Shown: positions 27,741-36,759 of the stretch, one piece after another
How the letters are laid out: every line of letters begins with the position of its first letter
How positions within the stretch are numbered: the first letter of the stretch is position 1
Notes under the pieces: generated by a model
What the model was told of the DNA's origin: nothing
Seen by the model: the letters and a program-made list of their open reading frames with translations, nothing else
The model's database searches: none
Position numbers and translations under genes: made by a program
From: Psychrobacillus sp. NEAU-3TGS
GTDB taxonomy: Bacteria > Bacillota > Bacilli > Bacillales_A > Planococcaceae
Length of the DNA stretch: 64,000 bases
Direction of reading: 5' to 3'
Assembly: GCF_029955155.1 (NCBI RefSeq)
Contig: NZ_JAPNOZ010000006.1
Coordinates: forward strand, 124,001-188,000

Positions 27741-29168
27741 CTATTTAAAATCATTAAATATCTTATCTATCTTCCCATAACCTAAGATTGCTTTTCTTGA
27801 TAAATTATCCTGTACCTCAATTTTCTCTTGAACAGATTTAACTATCTTCTCTTGAGTAGACATGTCAGGTATAGGTAAATAAAAATTCAATAATTCATTA
27901 CTAGAAACTTTCACCATAGATTGATTTTTCCCCTTAGATACATATTTAAAATAAGATCTACCTAGAAAAGAATTAAAAACTAGAGCTATGTATTTCGGTA
28001 AAATCTCTTTAGAAAATTGAACTTTTATATATAAATCCGGATATATGATATTTTCATTTATCTCCTCATGTACAATACTCGCTAAACCAACCAAACCTAC
28101 TGTATTTCCTCTACTTATAAAGAAATCTCCCTTTTTAATAAAGAACTTGTTAATATCTGGCCTAGTTTTTATAGTTGCTTTTGTGGGATGCACATCAAGA
28201 TATGCGCCAAAATCAAAATGCTCTTGTCCTAATACCGGAATCCCCTCTCCAGCGACTATTGATTCTGGACTCCATCCATTATTAGTTGAAAGAATATACT
28301 TACCTAGTCGCTCTATACAATCTATATTTTCATACATAAATCCTTGTAATTCCTTCATTTTGTTCCATCTAAAACTATACCTTAAATCTTTATTTACATT
28401 TGTAATACTACTAATAGGAACTTTCAAATTCTTTATAGATTCAACATTAAAAATAGATTTTATATCTAAGTTAAATTCTTGTGCAAAAATCTTATCAACT
28501 ATTTCTTTTTTATTAATCCTTAAAGAATTTAGTTTCCCAATTTCACTTTCAACTTTCTCCAAATCTGCTAAAATAGTTTCTTCATTGTCTAAAATATGGT
28601 CTAGAAGATCCTTTGAAAACCTTATATTTTTTAAATCTGACTCTTTTAATGTTGGATAACCCTTACCTTGTCTAGAAACAGCATTTATTTTAGAACTTAA
28701 AATAGTTCTTAATAAATAGTAAAGAACTTTACTATTTATTAAAGGTCTTATTTGAATAAAAGCTTTTGTGAAGTATATATCTTTATTGTTCGTAAATTCA
28801 TCTTCCCTAATCAATACTACTTTATTTAAATAAGGTCTAATACTAGAAAGCAGTATATCGCCTTTTTCTGGTGAAATAATATCCCCTTTTTCTATCTTTT
28901 TAAATAAATCTTCATTCAATTCATTTCTATTATCATTAGAAAGTGCTACAGGGAAAACCTCTCCTAATTTACTTACATTCCCAATTTCCGCATATTGAAT
29001 TGTCGTATCCAAATCAATTTCACATTTTTTATATGGAATGATTTTAAACAGAGATTTATAAGTATAGTAATCTTTATCATCTGTTACATTTCCAACTATA
29101 AATTTGAAATCAAATCTCAACGTGGGCTCAGAAGAAAATTCTGACATCTTTTGATGCTTTATTTTCAT
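27741..29168 (-). CDS. Restriction-modification specificity subunit (HsdS-like), 475 aa
   Basis: ATG 29168 overlaps the TGA of the upstream gene as ATGA. Two target-recognition domains are separated by a coiled-coil spacer: TRD1 ~1-190, spacer ~195-235 (ILADLEKVESEIGKLNS), TRD2 ~260-430, and a second helix region starting at LPIPDMSTQEKIVKSVQEKI. This is the architecture of type I S subunits, giving a bipartite DNA target. It works with the fused nuclease-methylase encoded just upstream. Confidence 0.88.
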   Translation of the reverse strand: MKIKHQKMSEFSSEPTLRFDFKFIVGNVTDDKDYYTYKSLFKIIPYKKCEIDLDTTIQYAEIGNVSKLGEVFPVALSNDNRNELNEDLFKKIEKGDIISPEKGDILLSSIRPYLNKVVLIREDEFTNNKDIYFTKAFIQIRPLINSKVLYYLLRTILSSKINAVSRQGKGYPTLKESDLKNIRFSKDLLDHILDNEETILADLEKVESEIGKLNSLRINKKEIVDKIFAQEFNLDIKSIFNVESIKNLKVPISSITNVNKDLRYSFRWNKMKELQGFMYENIDCIERLGKYILSTNNGWSPESIVAGEGIPVLGQEHFDFGAYLDVHPTKATIKTRPDINKFFIKKGDFFISRGNTVGLVGLASIVHEEINENIIYPDLYIKVQFSKEILPKYIALVFNSFLGRSYFKYVSKGKNQSMVKVSSNELLNFYLPIPDMSTQEKIVKSVQEKIEVQDNLSRKAILGYGKIDKIFNDFK

Positions 29169-31909
29169 TCCCACTTCACCTCTTGCCTAATATAATCTAA
29201 AATTTTAATTCTATTTTGTTCACGTAGAACAATTTCTTCACTTTTTAGCAAAGTTAAAAACCCATATTTAAACTTGTTAATTAACTCTTCATCATCACGT
29301 TCTAGATATTCTTCCCTCAAAATTCCATTATCATCGTAGTATTTAGCAAAAACTTCATTTACTTCAGAAATAGTTTCTTGTAAATATGCTACTTCTGCAG
29401 TAACGCTTTCTAACTGATTTTGTTGTTTCACAATTTGTTTAGCTAAATTACTTGAGCTCTTTTCTATCTCATTTTGTTTGAGATTTTCTAAAAATTCTTG
29501 CAAAGCCTTTTCTTTTACCACAAGTTTTTGTAACTTATCTTCTAATTCTTGTAGCACACTTTCTTCTTCAATTTTTAGTGGCGCAAATTCTAAATCATAT
29601 AAATCATTCGGCATTACTTTCTCCGTTCCCTTTTTCGAACGTTTATATCCTACATGAGATGCTTCTCCCATAAAGACATTATAATCTAACTCTTTTGCTA
29701 CTTCTCCAAAAACCCATGCTGCATTATAAAAACCAAATACATCAGTTTCTTTTTCAATTTTAGAGACCTCATCAATTTCCTCTTGGTACTTTACTAGCAA
29801 ATCCTTTACATCTAATTCTTTATCACTATCTATAATAAAATCTTTCAAGTACCGATCAATATGTTCTTTAATAATTGAAATATTATTTCCCTTTAAATTT
29901 TCTACTACATCTTTAGCCCATTTTCCATTTATTTTTTTTTCATATATAAAGTAATCAATATAGTTATTAATACGAGTCTTTAGTCTACCCCATTCTTTAC
30001 CATATTCATTCCATTTATCGTTCCATAACGTTATATCTTTAGAAGATTTTTTTTGAGCAAATAAAATACTTGTCTTAGTAGATGTGTAAGGCTCAAATGT
30101 AACTTCGGGTAAACTAACTACAGCTTTAACATTAAAATACTTATAAATAAATAAACGAATATATTTATTTTCAATAGTATCAAAAACACTTTCTGGAAGA
30201 ACGACACCTAATCTTCCACCTTCTTTTAACAATTGATAATATCTTTCAATAAATAGATTCTCTGAGTTCTTCTTTTCACCAAAAATAAAAGTATTTTTAA
30301 CACTTCTCAATGTCTCTGTGTCTAGGTCCACACTGAAAGGAGGATTACTAATAACAACGTCGAATCTACCATTAATTTCTTTAGCATAATTAGAATCGGT
30401 TGAACTATTATTTTCTAAAACATTAGGTGCACTACTTCTATACAAATGGAACGGAAGTAATCCGCTTTTTACAAATATATTAGTTGAACCATCGCCATGC
30501 AGTATCATATTTACTTTTGAAGCTGTTCCTAGATCAAAATTTATTTCTGAGCCATACAAATATTCTCTAGCCCATTTATTTTCATTATGGTCTGGAGTAA
30601 ATAGTTCTTCAAAACGTTTTTCAAGCTGCCTGCTCGATTTAAGTTTGTACTTTTGCTTGTATTTTAACTCTTTTGTTATTACTCTCATTGCTTCAACTAA
30701 ATACGTGCCACTCCCCGCAGATGGGTCAATAATGTAAGGTAATTCTCTTTCATTATTCAATTTCTCAATTGCTAAAGTGTCTAGTTGTAATCCAAATAGT
30801 AAAAACTTCACAATTGGAGTTGGAGTGAAGAACTGTCCTTTATGTTGCTTAAAACCATCTCTAGTTATACTTTCAAAGAAATCTCCTAGAATATCTTTAT
30901 TGTTTAATGAATTTCTACCTTCTAAAAAAGAAATATTCTCTAAAGTTTGAACAGTATAAATCAATTTATTTAATTGGAACTTATTAAGGTTTATAACACT
31001 GTCATCATTAAGTTGTTGTTCATCACTTATATTTAACTGTTCTTTTTTTGCCCTCTTATATAAATCATTTATCCTCTCATATAACTTTTTAGGACTCTCT
31101 GTATTTACTCCATACTGATATACCTGGAAATCATATTCTTCACCATTGACTTTTTCATATTCATCTTGAATTTTAGCTAAAATTATATTAACTAATGAGT
31201 AAAATATTTCACTATCATTAGTTCCGCCACCACCCCAAAGCTTATTATGTAAGTCTTTAGCTAGTCCATCCACTTCATCTTTATCTATCTTTAATCTTAG
31301 GTCATACTCTTTATCACCCTTCAGTAAAGGTTGCTTTTTAGGCTTACCATATCCACCAGTCAATTTTGTACCTATTGATATATACCCATCAGCTTCCCAT
31401 TCTGCATAGGTTGGATATTTCTCAAAATCTATAATTAATAATTTATCTAACAATTCCCCTGCTACTTCATCCAAAGTGTAATATACTAGGTATTTTACTT
31501 TAGTTTTAAAATCTCTTTCTTCTGCTTGTGCTAAAGCAAATAATTGTCCCTCAATTTCTGATTTATCTCTTTCAAATTTACTTGGGGATTTTAATTCAAT
31601 AAAAAAGAATGGATTTCCGAAGTCGTCTTTTACAATCACATCTATTCTCGGCACTAATTTAGAATGCCCACCATGGATATTATATTCTTTCTCCGTTTCT
31701 ATATTTTCAGCTCGATAATCTAAATCATTTACTAATCTATCTAATATATATGCTCTTACTATTTCTTCGTCTCCAGATAAGACTTTCAATTCTCTATGAT
31801 GTTTTATATCTTTAGAATAAAGTACACTTGCTTTGCTCAAATCTATTTGAGCAACTATATTTTTTTGCTCACTTAACTGATTTTCTACTAATTCTCGCCA
31901 ACTACTCAT
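29165..31909 (-). CDS. Fused restriction endonuclease-adenine methyltransferase, 914 aa
   Basis: ATG has GGGAGG at 8 nt. Residues ~40-190 are an HsdR-type N-terminal PD-(D/E)xK nuclease domain (RIDVIVKDD, then FFFIELKSP). Residues ~330-690 are an N6-adenine methylase of HsdM type: DPSAGSGTYLVEAM (motif I) and SNPPFSVD (motif IV, NPPF). A long C-terminal part (~700-914) contains coiled coils. No DEAD translocase gene adjoins, so with the S subunit this resembles BcgI-like type IIB/IIG systems and not classic type I. Confidence 0.87.
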   Translation of the reverse strand: MSSWRELVENQLSEQKNIVAQIDLSKASVLYSKDIKHHRELKVLSGDEEIVRAYILDRLVNDLDYRAENIETEKEYNIHGGHSKLVPRIDVIVKDDFGNPFFFIELKSPSKFERDKSEIEGQLFALAQAEERDFKTKVKYLVYYTLDEVAGELLDKLLIIDFEKYPTYAEWEADGYISIGTKLTGGYGKPKKQPLLKGDKEYDLRLKIDKDEVDGLAKDLHNKLWGGGGTNDSEIFYSLVNIILAKIQDEYEKVNGEEYDFQVYQYGVNTESPKKLYERINDLYKRAKKEQLNISDEQQLNDDSVINLNKFQLNKLIYTVQTLENISFLEGRNSLNNKDILGDFFESITRDGFKQHKGQFFTPTPIVKFLLFGLQLDTLAIEKLNNERELPYIIDPSAGSGTYLVEAMRVITKELKYKQKYKLKSSRQLEKRFEELFTPDHNENKWAREYLYGSEINFDLGTASKVNMILHGDGSTNIFVKSGLLPFHLYRSSAPNVLENNSSTDSNYAKEINGRFDVVISNPPFSVDLDTETLRSVKNTFIFGEKKNSENLFIERYYQLLKEGGRLGVVLPESVFDTIENKYIRLFIYKYFNVKAVVSLPEVTFEPYTSTKTSILFAQKKSSKDITLWNDKWNEYGKEWGRLKTRINNYIDYFIYEKKINGKWAKDVVENLKGNNISIIKEHIDRYLKDFIIDSDKELDVKDLLVKYQEEIDEVSKIEKETDVFGFYNAAWVFGEVAKELDYNVFMGEASHVGYKRSKKGTEKVMPNDLYDLEFAPLKIEEESVLQELEDKLQKLVVKEKALQEFLENLKQNEIEKSSSNLAKQIVKQQNQLESVTAEVAYLQETISEVNEVFAKYYDDNGILREEYLERDDEELINKFKYGFLTLLKSEEIVLREQNRIKILDYIRQEVKWE

Positions 31910-32298
31910 TAAATTGCCTCCCTTGTCTTAAATACTATTATAACTTATAAAAAGGATATAATTAATACTGTACTCAAACCATTACATCGTATCCTTATTT
32001 TATCTATTGTGTGTACATTAATCTACTCACTCTTTTTCCAAACTAACCAGACTTTGGAATGTGAAAAACAACCCCTCTGCTCTCCTCTATAGAAAACAGG
32101 GCGATATTTAACTATACAATCTCATCAATTGCTCCATAATTGCCCTTTATACATCCTTCGGTCCCATTCTTTTCTATCTAGACCACTATACAATCTTCAT
32201 GAGCTATCAGTTATCGACTGTAACAACTTCAAATTATAGACAATAAAAAAAGATACAGCATTTTAAACTGTATCTCTTAATAAGAATAGTGTTATATT
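31910..32298. other. Gene-free stretch between the R-M operon and a small gene
   Basis: About 390 bp, AT-rich. It must hold the R-M promoter. Short open pieces on the minus strand (MEQLMRLYS) look like debris and have no signals. A terminator for the gene to its right is listed separately. Confidence 0.35.
32244..32275 (-). terminator. Terminator of the 132-aa gene
   Basis: AGATACAG and CTGTATCT arms around a 9-nt loop with seven T following on the minus strand. Confidence 0.8.
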
Positions 32299-32697
32299 TT
32301 ACTTTTTATTTCTTCCCCATTTATGTTCTTCCCACTTAATTTCATTATTTATATCTCTTTGTTCTATAGTTTTTATCTTTTCTTCGATATCCTTTTTTTG
32401 TCTATATAAGACCATTACTTCTTCATAGCAACTTTCTTCCTCAAGAATGAAGTCCAGTTCTTGAATATAATTAGCGTATTTTTCTTTATTTAAATAAATT
32501 AATAGCGATCGGAAATCTTTTGAGTGAATCATAATATCCCCTGTATTTGTAATATGCCAGTTGTCACTATAACTTACCATCGAAATATCCTCAAATACTT
32601 CATCCATATCCTTTTCTAAAAATACACAGACATCATTTAGATAGTGATAAATTTTATAACCGATCTCTTCATAACCTACATTTACTTTTTTATTCAT
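32299..32697 (-). CDS. Hypothetical protein, 132 aa
   Basis: ATG has AGGAGGAAAAG at good spacing and the gene has its own terminator. The product is charged and largely helical at both ends (YEEIGYKIYHYLNDVCVFLE; a YRQKKDIEEKIKTIEQ coil near the C-terminus). No motif recognised. The 5' end and leader are partly duplicated next door. Confidence 0.7.
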   Translation of the reverse strand: MNKKVNVGYEEIGYKIYHYLNDVCVFLEKDMDEVFEDISMVSYSDNWHITNTGDIMIHSKDFRSLLIYLNKEKYANYIQELDFILEEESCYEEVMVLYRQKKDIEEKIKTIEQRDINNEIKWEEHKWGRNKK

Positions 32698-32926
32698 TTT
32701 CTTTTCCTCCTAATAGTTTTGTTTGCTCTTCGGCTCTACACGCTAATAACGCAATCTACTTTAAATCCTGACAATAAAGTTGAAAAACTTTTTAACCGAT
32801 CTCTTCACAACCTTCTTTTACTTTTTTTATTCATTGTCTTTTCCTCTATTGTTTTGTTTGCCTTTCGGCTTTACACACTAATAACGCAAGTTAAATCAAA
32901 TACTGACAATGAATTTGAAAAAATAA
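32658..32926. repeat. Diverged tandem duplication, ~136-bp unit
   Basis: 32658-32793 and 32794-~32926 align end to end (AACCGATCTCTTCA, TTTATTCAT, TTTTGTTTG, CTAATAACGCAA blocks shared). Copy 1 is the start codon, ribosome site and leader of the 132-aa gene; copy 2 holds a frame-disrupted copy of the same start, so it is dead. Confidence 0.8.
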
Positions 32927-32946
32927 TAAATTTTGCATAAAAAAAG

Positions 32947-32971
32947 AACTTGGTAAGGTATCTCCAAGTCC
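32947..32971. terminator. Weak hairpin
   Basis: ACTTGG and CCAAGT arms around ~12 nt, preceded by an A-run. Might end a minus-strand transcript; low confidence. Confidence 0.3.
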
Positions 32972-33147
32972 ACATCTTTTACAGTCCGTTTTTCACTAAA
33001 GCACCTGTTAGCACAAATCTTTACTTCTTCTATCTAACCAACCTTTAATTTCTTCATATGAATAACGAAGTAAGGCATATATGGTGCAGCATCCTTAAGC
33101 CACCTAGCAACGTTTGCCTCCCACTATGTTCGATCCCATTCCTTCTA

Positions 33148-33456
33148 TTAGAAATAACTTTTAGCAACCCTGCGACTGGACCGTGTTTTCTTTAAATATA
33201 GACTTAAAACTTTCTTATGTAATAAGTCACCTTTAACTGGTGTGCTTTTTATGGAAGCAGATACCTCCCCTTGTTCAATGGTATATCCTTGACCATTTAG
33301 TACCTCTGCTGTTTTTGCAATGCTTTCATGAATTACATAGGCATGAATCACTTGTTGCACAAAATTTTCAGGTTGATATTTCTCAATGAGTTCCACATAT
33401 TCCTGAATCTCCTGTAAATCTTTTTTTGACTGTTCTAGAGTACGAAACGTTTTCAT
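33148..33456 (-). CDS. Hypothetical protein, 102 aa, possible DNA-binding
   Basis: ATG has GGGAGG at 8 nt. The N-terminal half is a helical pair (TLEQSKKDLQEIQEYVELIE), followed by IAKTAEVLNGQGYTIEQGEV, which reads like a helix-turn-helix, and a basic tail (YLKKTRSSRRVAKSYF). No named family. It is alone in a stretch of small minus-strand island genes and may be a regulator; that is inference. Confidence 0.6.
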   Translation of the reverse strand: MKTFRTLEQSKKDLQEIQEYVELIEKYQPENFVQQVIHAYVIHESIAKTAEVLNGQGYTIEQGEVSASIKSTPVKGDLLHKKVLSLYLKKTRSSRRVAKSYF

Positions 33457-33567
33457 TCAAATAACCTCCCTGACCTTTATTACCATCACTGTAAAATAGA
33501 GAAAACTCCACGTCAATACAATCCCTGAAAATTCACTCTATAAAATATATTAATAGTAAAAATACTG

Positions 33568-33594
33568 AAAAAAAGCCGATTCCTTGGAATCGAC
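33568..33594 (-). terminator. Terminator of the 76-aa gene
   Basis: GTCGATTCC/GGAATCGGC stem with one wobble and seven T on the minus strand. Confidence 0.75.
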
Positions 33595-33665
33595 TGTTGA
33601 ACTAAAGCATCCGTATTTGAAGAAGCACCTTCTCTTTTATTACACATTATGGTCGTACTGCGACA

Positions 33666-33896
33666 TTATTCCCCCTGTTCTACTAGTTTACCATCGACTA
33701 CTTTCAATACTGGCATATCAAATGCTGTAGCCATATACTCGTAAGATTCCTTTAGTTCCTCTAATGAATCATCTGCCATTACTTCTCCCCAACCGTAAGG
33801 CTTATTGTTTTCATCATAATGAACTTCGCTTATCTCGAAGGAAGGTTTATTTTCTTTATCTACTGTCATTACAACTCTATAGTTCCAGATTCCCAC
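33666..33896 (-). CDS. Hypothetical protein, 76 aa (GIWNYR type)
   Basis: A GTG at 33896 has a very strong GGAAGGAG at 7 nt and gives MGIWNYRVVMTVDKENK; longer starts at 33941 and 33968 have weaker sites. The product resembles a family of small soluble proteins beginning GIWNYR with an EVHYDExxKPYGW strand and a LEELKESYEYMATAFDMPVL helix. Its role is unknown. It has its own terminator. Confidence 0.68.
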   Translation of the reverse strand: MGIWNYRVVMTVDKENKPSFEISEVHYDENNKPYGWGEVMADDSLEELKESYEYMATAFDMPVLKVVDGKLVEQGE

Positions 33897-34038
33897 TATT
33901 ATTCTCCTTCCTTGTTCCGCCTTATGTGTCAAATACGACATAAAATTTTTCCTTCTCTTATTGAACAAACCTGCTCCGTTAGTTTAAATATAACATTTCA
34001 CAATGGATTACTGAAATATACCTGATGTTTTTGGACGT

Positions 34039-34066
34039 AAACAGACCATCAATAGATGGTCTTGTT
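34039..34066. terminator. Hairpin terminator
   Basis: AACAAGACCATC/GATGGTCTTGTT-type arms around AATA; follows the membrane-anchored gene on the minus strand. Confidence 0.6.
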
Positions 34067-34198
34067 TAACTAAAGCACCCGTTAGCTTAAGTATATTCCT
34101 TCACAAACTGCGTTGTTTTTTTGGTTATTTCTGACAAGCAATATGGAAATAACCGCATTTCAAATAGCGTTTGCAATCAATCTCCCTACTAAACGTTT

Positions 34199-34674
34199 TT
34201 ATAAAGAACTTTCTATATTGAATTTCATTCTACGCTTATATACATTTCCAAGGCTATCAGTAAAAGTAACAAATAATTTTATTCTCCCATTATATCCTTC
34301 CTGTTGGAATTTTTTTGCTACTAGAGATAATTCAACATAGTATTCCGTAGATTCTGATGGTTGCAGTTTTTTAGGTATTGCATCTTGTTGTTGTATTGGA
34401 AACACCATTTGTTTTTTATTTGGCAATTTAAATGAAGTATTAGTTAACGTTACTGGAACTATTCCAGCATTTACAGCCGTAATTACTAAATGCTGACCAC
34501 TGCCCATATTACCTCCACCTACAAAAAACCATAAGATACCGAAACCAGTACTTCAGGCTTCCGAGATTGTTTAGAAGTCCATAAAGCAACAATAGCTGCA
34601 ATAAAAGTAGCAAAAGCTAAAACCCAGTTTCCTAAAGTTCCCCATTCAACCGCTGTCCAATTATTAATATTCAT
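34199..34674 (-). CDS. Membrane-anchored hypothetical protein split by one missing base
   Basis: From ATG 34674 the frame reads MNINNWTAVEWGTLGNWVLA, a membrane span (LAFATFIAAIVALWT), then ...VSVSYGFL and a TAG. In the next frame the protein carries on as FVGGGNMGSGQHLVITAVNA, a beta-sandwich-like part (GIVPVTLTNTSF, GRIKLFVTFTDSLGN) ending at 34199. Adding one T to the T6 run at 34523-34528 joins them into ~158 aa. This domain order, span followed by beta domain, is common in small hypothetical proteins of Firmicute mobile DNA. The break may be real or a base error. Confidence 0.7.
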
Positions 34675-35025
34675 TATATTAACCTACTCCTTCTCAGATA
34701 TGTATATAACCTCAAAAAATATTTTACTATTCTTATACATAAATGGTTATTATTTTAATATTAAAAAGAAGAAGTAGTGGTAGATTCACGTCTTCTTCCT
34801 GTAAATTCAAATAAATTTACCCTGTAAAACCTCTTACTCCAAAAAAACTCAAAATAATTACTCTTAAGCTAACCTGCTTCGTTAGTTTAAGTGAAACTAT
34901 TAACAATCATTAATATATTTTAGCATTAATATCAAAATATAATAAAAAAAATCCGCTAAATGAACATGGCCAACTTTAAAAAAATGGTATAGAAATTGTT
35001 GAGAGGTAGTGTGTGGCGTAAATAT

Positions 35026-35048
35026 CCCCCCCTCACCCATGCCCCCCC
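35026..35048 (-). other. Canonical G-quadruplex motif
   Basis: On the minus strand two runs of seven G flank CAT-GGG-TGA, satisfying G3N1G3N3G3N3G3. It stands in very AT-rich DNA about 350 bp upstream of the membrane-anchored gene. Confidence 0.55.
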
Positions 35049-35156
35049 TTACCTTTAGTTCCTAGTTTTTGATTATTAATAAACAATTTTATCATCTAGG
35101 TATCTATCCTTTTAAGGAATACGTATGTACTAACGCTATATAAAAGCTATGGACAT

Positions 35157-35179
35157 AAAAAAAGACCGGAAACACCGGC
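35157..35179 (-). terminator. Terminator after the resolvase operon
   Basis: Short GC stem GCCGGTG/CACCGG-type hairpin followed by seven T on the minus strand. Confidence 0.65.
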
Positions 35180-35181
35180 AC

Positions 35182-35446
35182 TTAGTTCTTCTCTAATTCT
35201 TCAGCAATCATATATAATTCCTTTTTTAATTGTTGATTTAGTTCGACTGGAACTAATAGCGTACGTTCTTTATCGATTGTGAAACTCATTGGAGTATCAT
35301 TTATCATTCTAACCATTGAAGCAATCCCAACGGCTTTATAAGTGCCGTATCTAGCGTTTCCGGCTTACCCCCTCATAATATGAATTAAGGAATCTATCAC
35401 CTTCAAAATAACCGTCTATAACCTTTAATTCATCTATTACGTTCAT
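35182..35446 (-). CDS. Small hypothetical protein (~87 aa), frame-disrupted
   Basis: ATG 35446 lies 1 nt after the resolvase stop with AAAGGTGA upstream, so it is translated with it. It reads MNVIDELKVIDGYFEGDRFL, then ...YYEGVS, and hits a TAG after an AGCCGG. Removing one C restores GNARYGTYKAVGIASMVRM to a C-terminus ...AEELEKN at 35182. The second half looks like a small ribbon-helix or antitoxin-like fold, but this is not shown. A terminator follows at once. Confidence 0.6.
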
Positions 35447-35447
35447 A

Positions 35448-36002
35448 TTATTTTGTCACCTTTCTTTTAGCACGAATAAGAGTACTTTTTGACAATCTTG
35501 TCATCTTCTCAACTTCTTTATAGCTATGAGTTTCTAATAACTTTAAAGCGTGGTCAATCTGTTCCTTAGTGAATTTATTCGGTCTACCTTCTGTAAAGTC
35601 TGGTTTCTGTTTAGCGATGGCTTTACCTTCTTGAGTACGTTCTACAATTAGGTTTCTTTCCATTTCTGCCACTGCTAATAGAGTAGTTAAGAAGAAACGT
35701 CCCATTGTTGTATCTTCCAGTAGTCCCACATTTAACACATGAACCCTCACACCTTTAGAAAATAAATCCTTTACTATTTCAATGCCTTCAACAGTATTTC
35801 TAGCTAGTCTATCCAATTTAGTGACGACCAACGTGTCACCCTCTTTTAATAGTGACAGAACTTCTTGTAATTGTGGTCTGTCTGCTTTAGTTCCTGTGAA
35901 CTTCTCTGAATAGATATTGTCACAGTTTTCATTTTCTAGTGCTTGTAATTGTCCCTCTAATTCTTGTGAAACTGTACTTACCCTTGCATATCCGTATTTC
36001 AT
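35448..36002 (-). CDS. Serine recombinase (resolvase/invertase family), 184 aa
   Basis: ATG has AAAAGGAG at 9 nt. The catalytic serine is in [11 protein letters not shown]; the conserved [13 protein letters not shown] and [17 protein letters not shown] follow. The C-terminal helix-turn-helix ([20 protein letters not shown]) binds DNA. Resolvases of this size resolve multimers of plasmids or transposons at a res site, and repeats that look like one lie just upstream. In an integrated element it may maintain the circular form. Confidence 0.92.
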   Translation of the reverse strand: MKYGYARVSTVSQELEGQLQALENENCDNIYSEKFTGTKADRPQLQEVLSLLKEGDTLVVTKLDRLARNTVEGIEIVKDLFSKGVRVHVLNVGLLEDTTMGRFFLTTLLAVAEMERNLIVERTQEGKAIAKQKPDFTEGRPNKFTKEQIDHALKLLETHSYKEVEKMTRLSKSTLIRAKRKVTK

Positions 36003-36030
36003 TATGTATTTACTCCTTTTTTGCGTTTCA

Positions 36031-36116
36031 CTTATGACACTAAGTTACGACACCCTCTGGTACGTTGATATTACAGTATCGGAAAAGAGGTGTCAATACT
36101 ATTAAGTTATGACACC
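36031..36116. promoter_or_regulatory. Probable res site of the resolvase
   Basis: TAAGTTAYGACACC occurs at 36041-36054 and 36103-36116. The second is part of a 28-bp dyad (36089-36116) with GGTGTCA/TGACACC arms. Position directly upstream of the resolvase fits a res site doubling as its promoter-operator. Confidence 0.7.
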
Positions 36117-36201
36117 TTTGTAATTTTTAATTGAAGTCAAATAGCCGCCCACCTGAACTAATGGCATGAACCTGCCCTTGTAGATAGCTAAAGCCCTTTA
36201 T

Positions 36202-36216
36202 TGATAACGATTATCA
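36202..36216. promoter_or_regulatory. Fur-box-like 7-1-7 dyad
   Basis: TGATAACGATTATCA matches the Bacillus 7-1-7 Fur/PerR-family box with one departure from perfect symmetry. No iron gene is near. Confidence 0.4.
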
Positions 36217-36560
36217 ACTCTTAGATATATTAGAACATGCCTTCTTTTTGTGCCAGCTTGCTATATATCAGCTATTCATTTTTCATGAACGTTAATATTC
36301 GAATAAAAAAGTACCCCTACCAGCAGTGAATACTAGTAAGGGCTTCAGATCGGATGTTATTTAGATTAGAAGAATGAGTAGTGAAAGTTTTAACAGTTAG
36401 CGGAACTATCGGCCTTTTACTACAATAACGGAATCTATATTGATAACTGACGAAAATTTACTCAATCCTAATATGATTTAACTTCTTTACTTTACTGCTA
36501 TTACTATAGTTATTATAGCTATGCACCTTGATAGTATTCTTTCAATAGAAATATTAATAG

Positions 36561-36604
36561 TTAATTGTTTATTGGTTATTGGTTATTGTTTATTGGTTAT
36601 AGTT
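36561..36604 (+). repeat. Iteron-like repeats upstream of the Rep-like gene
   Basis: ATTGTTTATTGGTTAT occurs twice with an extra TATTGGTTAT between, in AT-only DNA about 160 bp before the winged-helix gene. Layout resembles a plasmid origin. Confidence 0.55.
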
Positions 36605-36759
36605 ACATATCAGATTCTGAAACAAGCAAAGTTCAGATATTGAATCTTGCTAACTTCACTTCTTGATACATCATCATTAAAAAATTTAAACAGCTTATGT
36701 CAGAAATTGAAATACCTTTCGTTATTGTAGTACAAACAACAGAATGGAAGGTGTTTTTA

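Larger units (their letters stand above)
34675..35181. other. Gene-free stretch with a G-rich motif and palindromic repeat
   Basis: About 500 bp, very AT-rich except for a C-rich island at 35026-35048. It also holds one copy of the island's small palindromic repeat (34864-34891). No coding frame with signals was found. Confidence 0.4.

Noticed and set aside
32644..32940. 98-codon plus-strand membrane-like frame
   Set aside because: It is antisense to the 132-aa gene start and its duplicated copy; hydrophobicity is a by-product of A/T-rich leaders.
33000..33147. Minus-strand piece WEANVARWLKDAAPYMPYF as a gene
   Set aside because: Stops on both sides, no start or ribosome site; at most debris downstream of the 102-aa gene.
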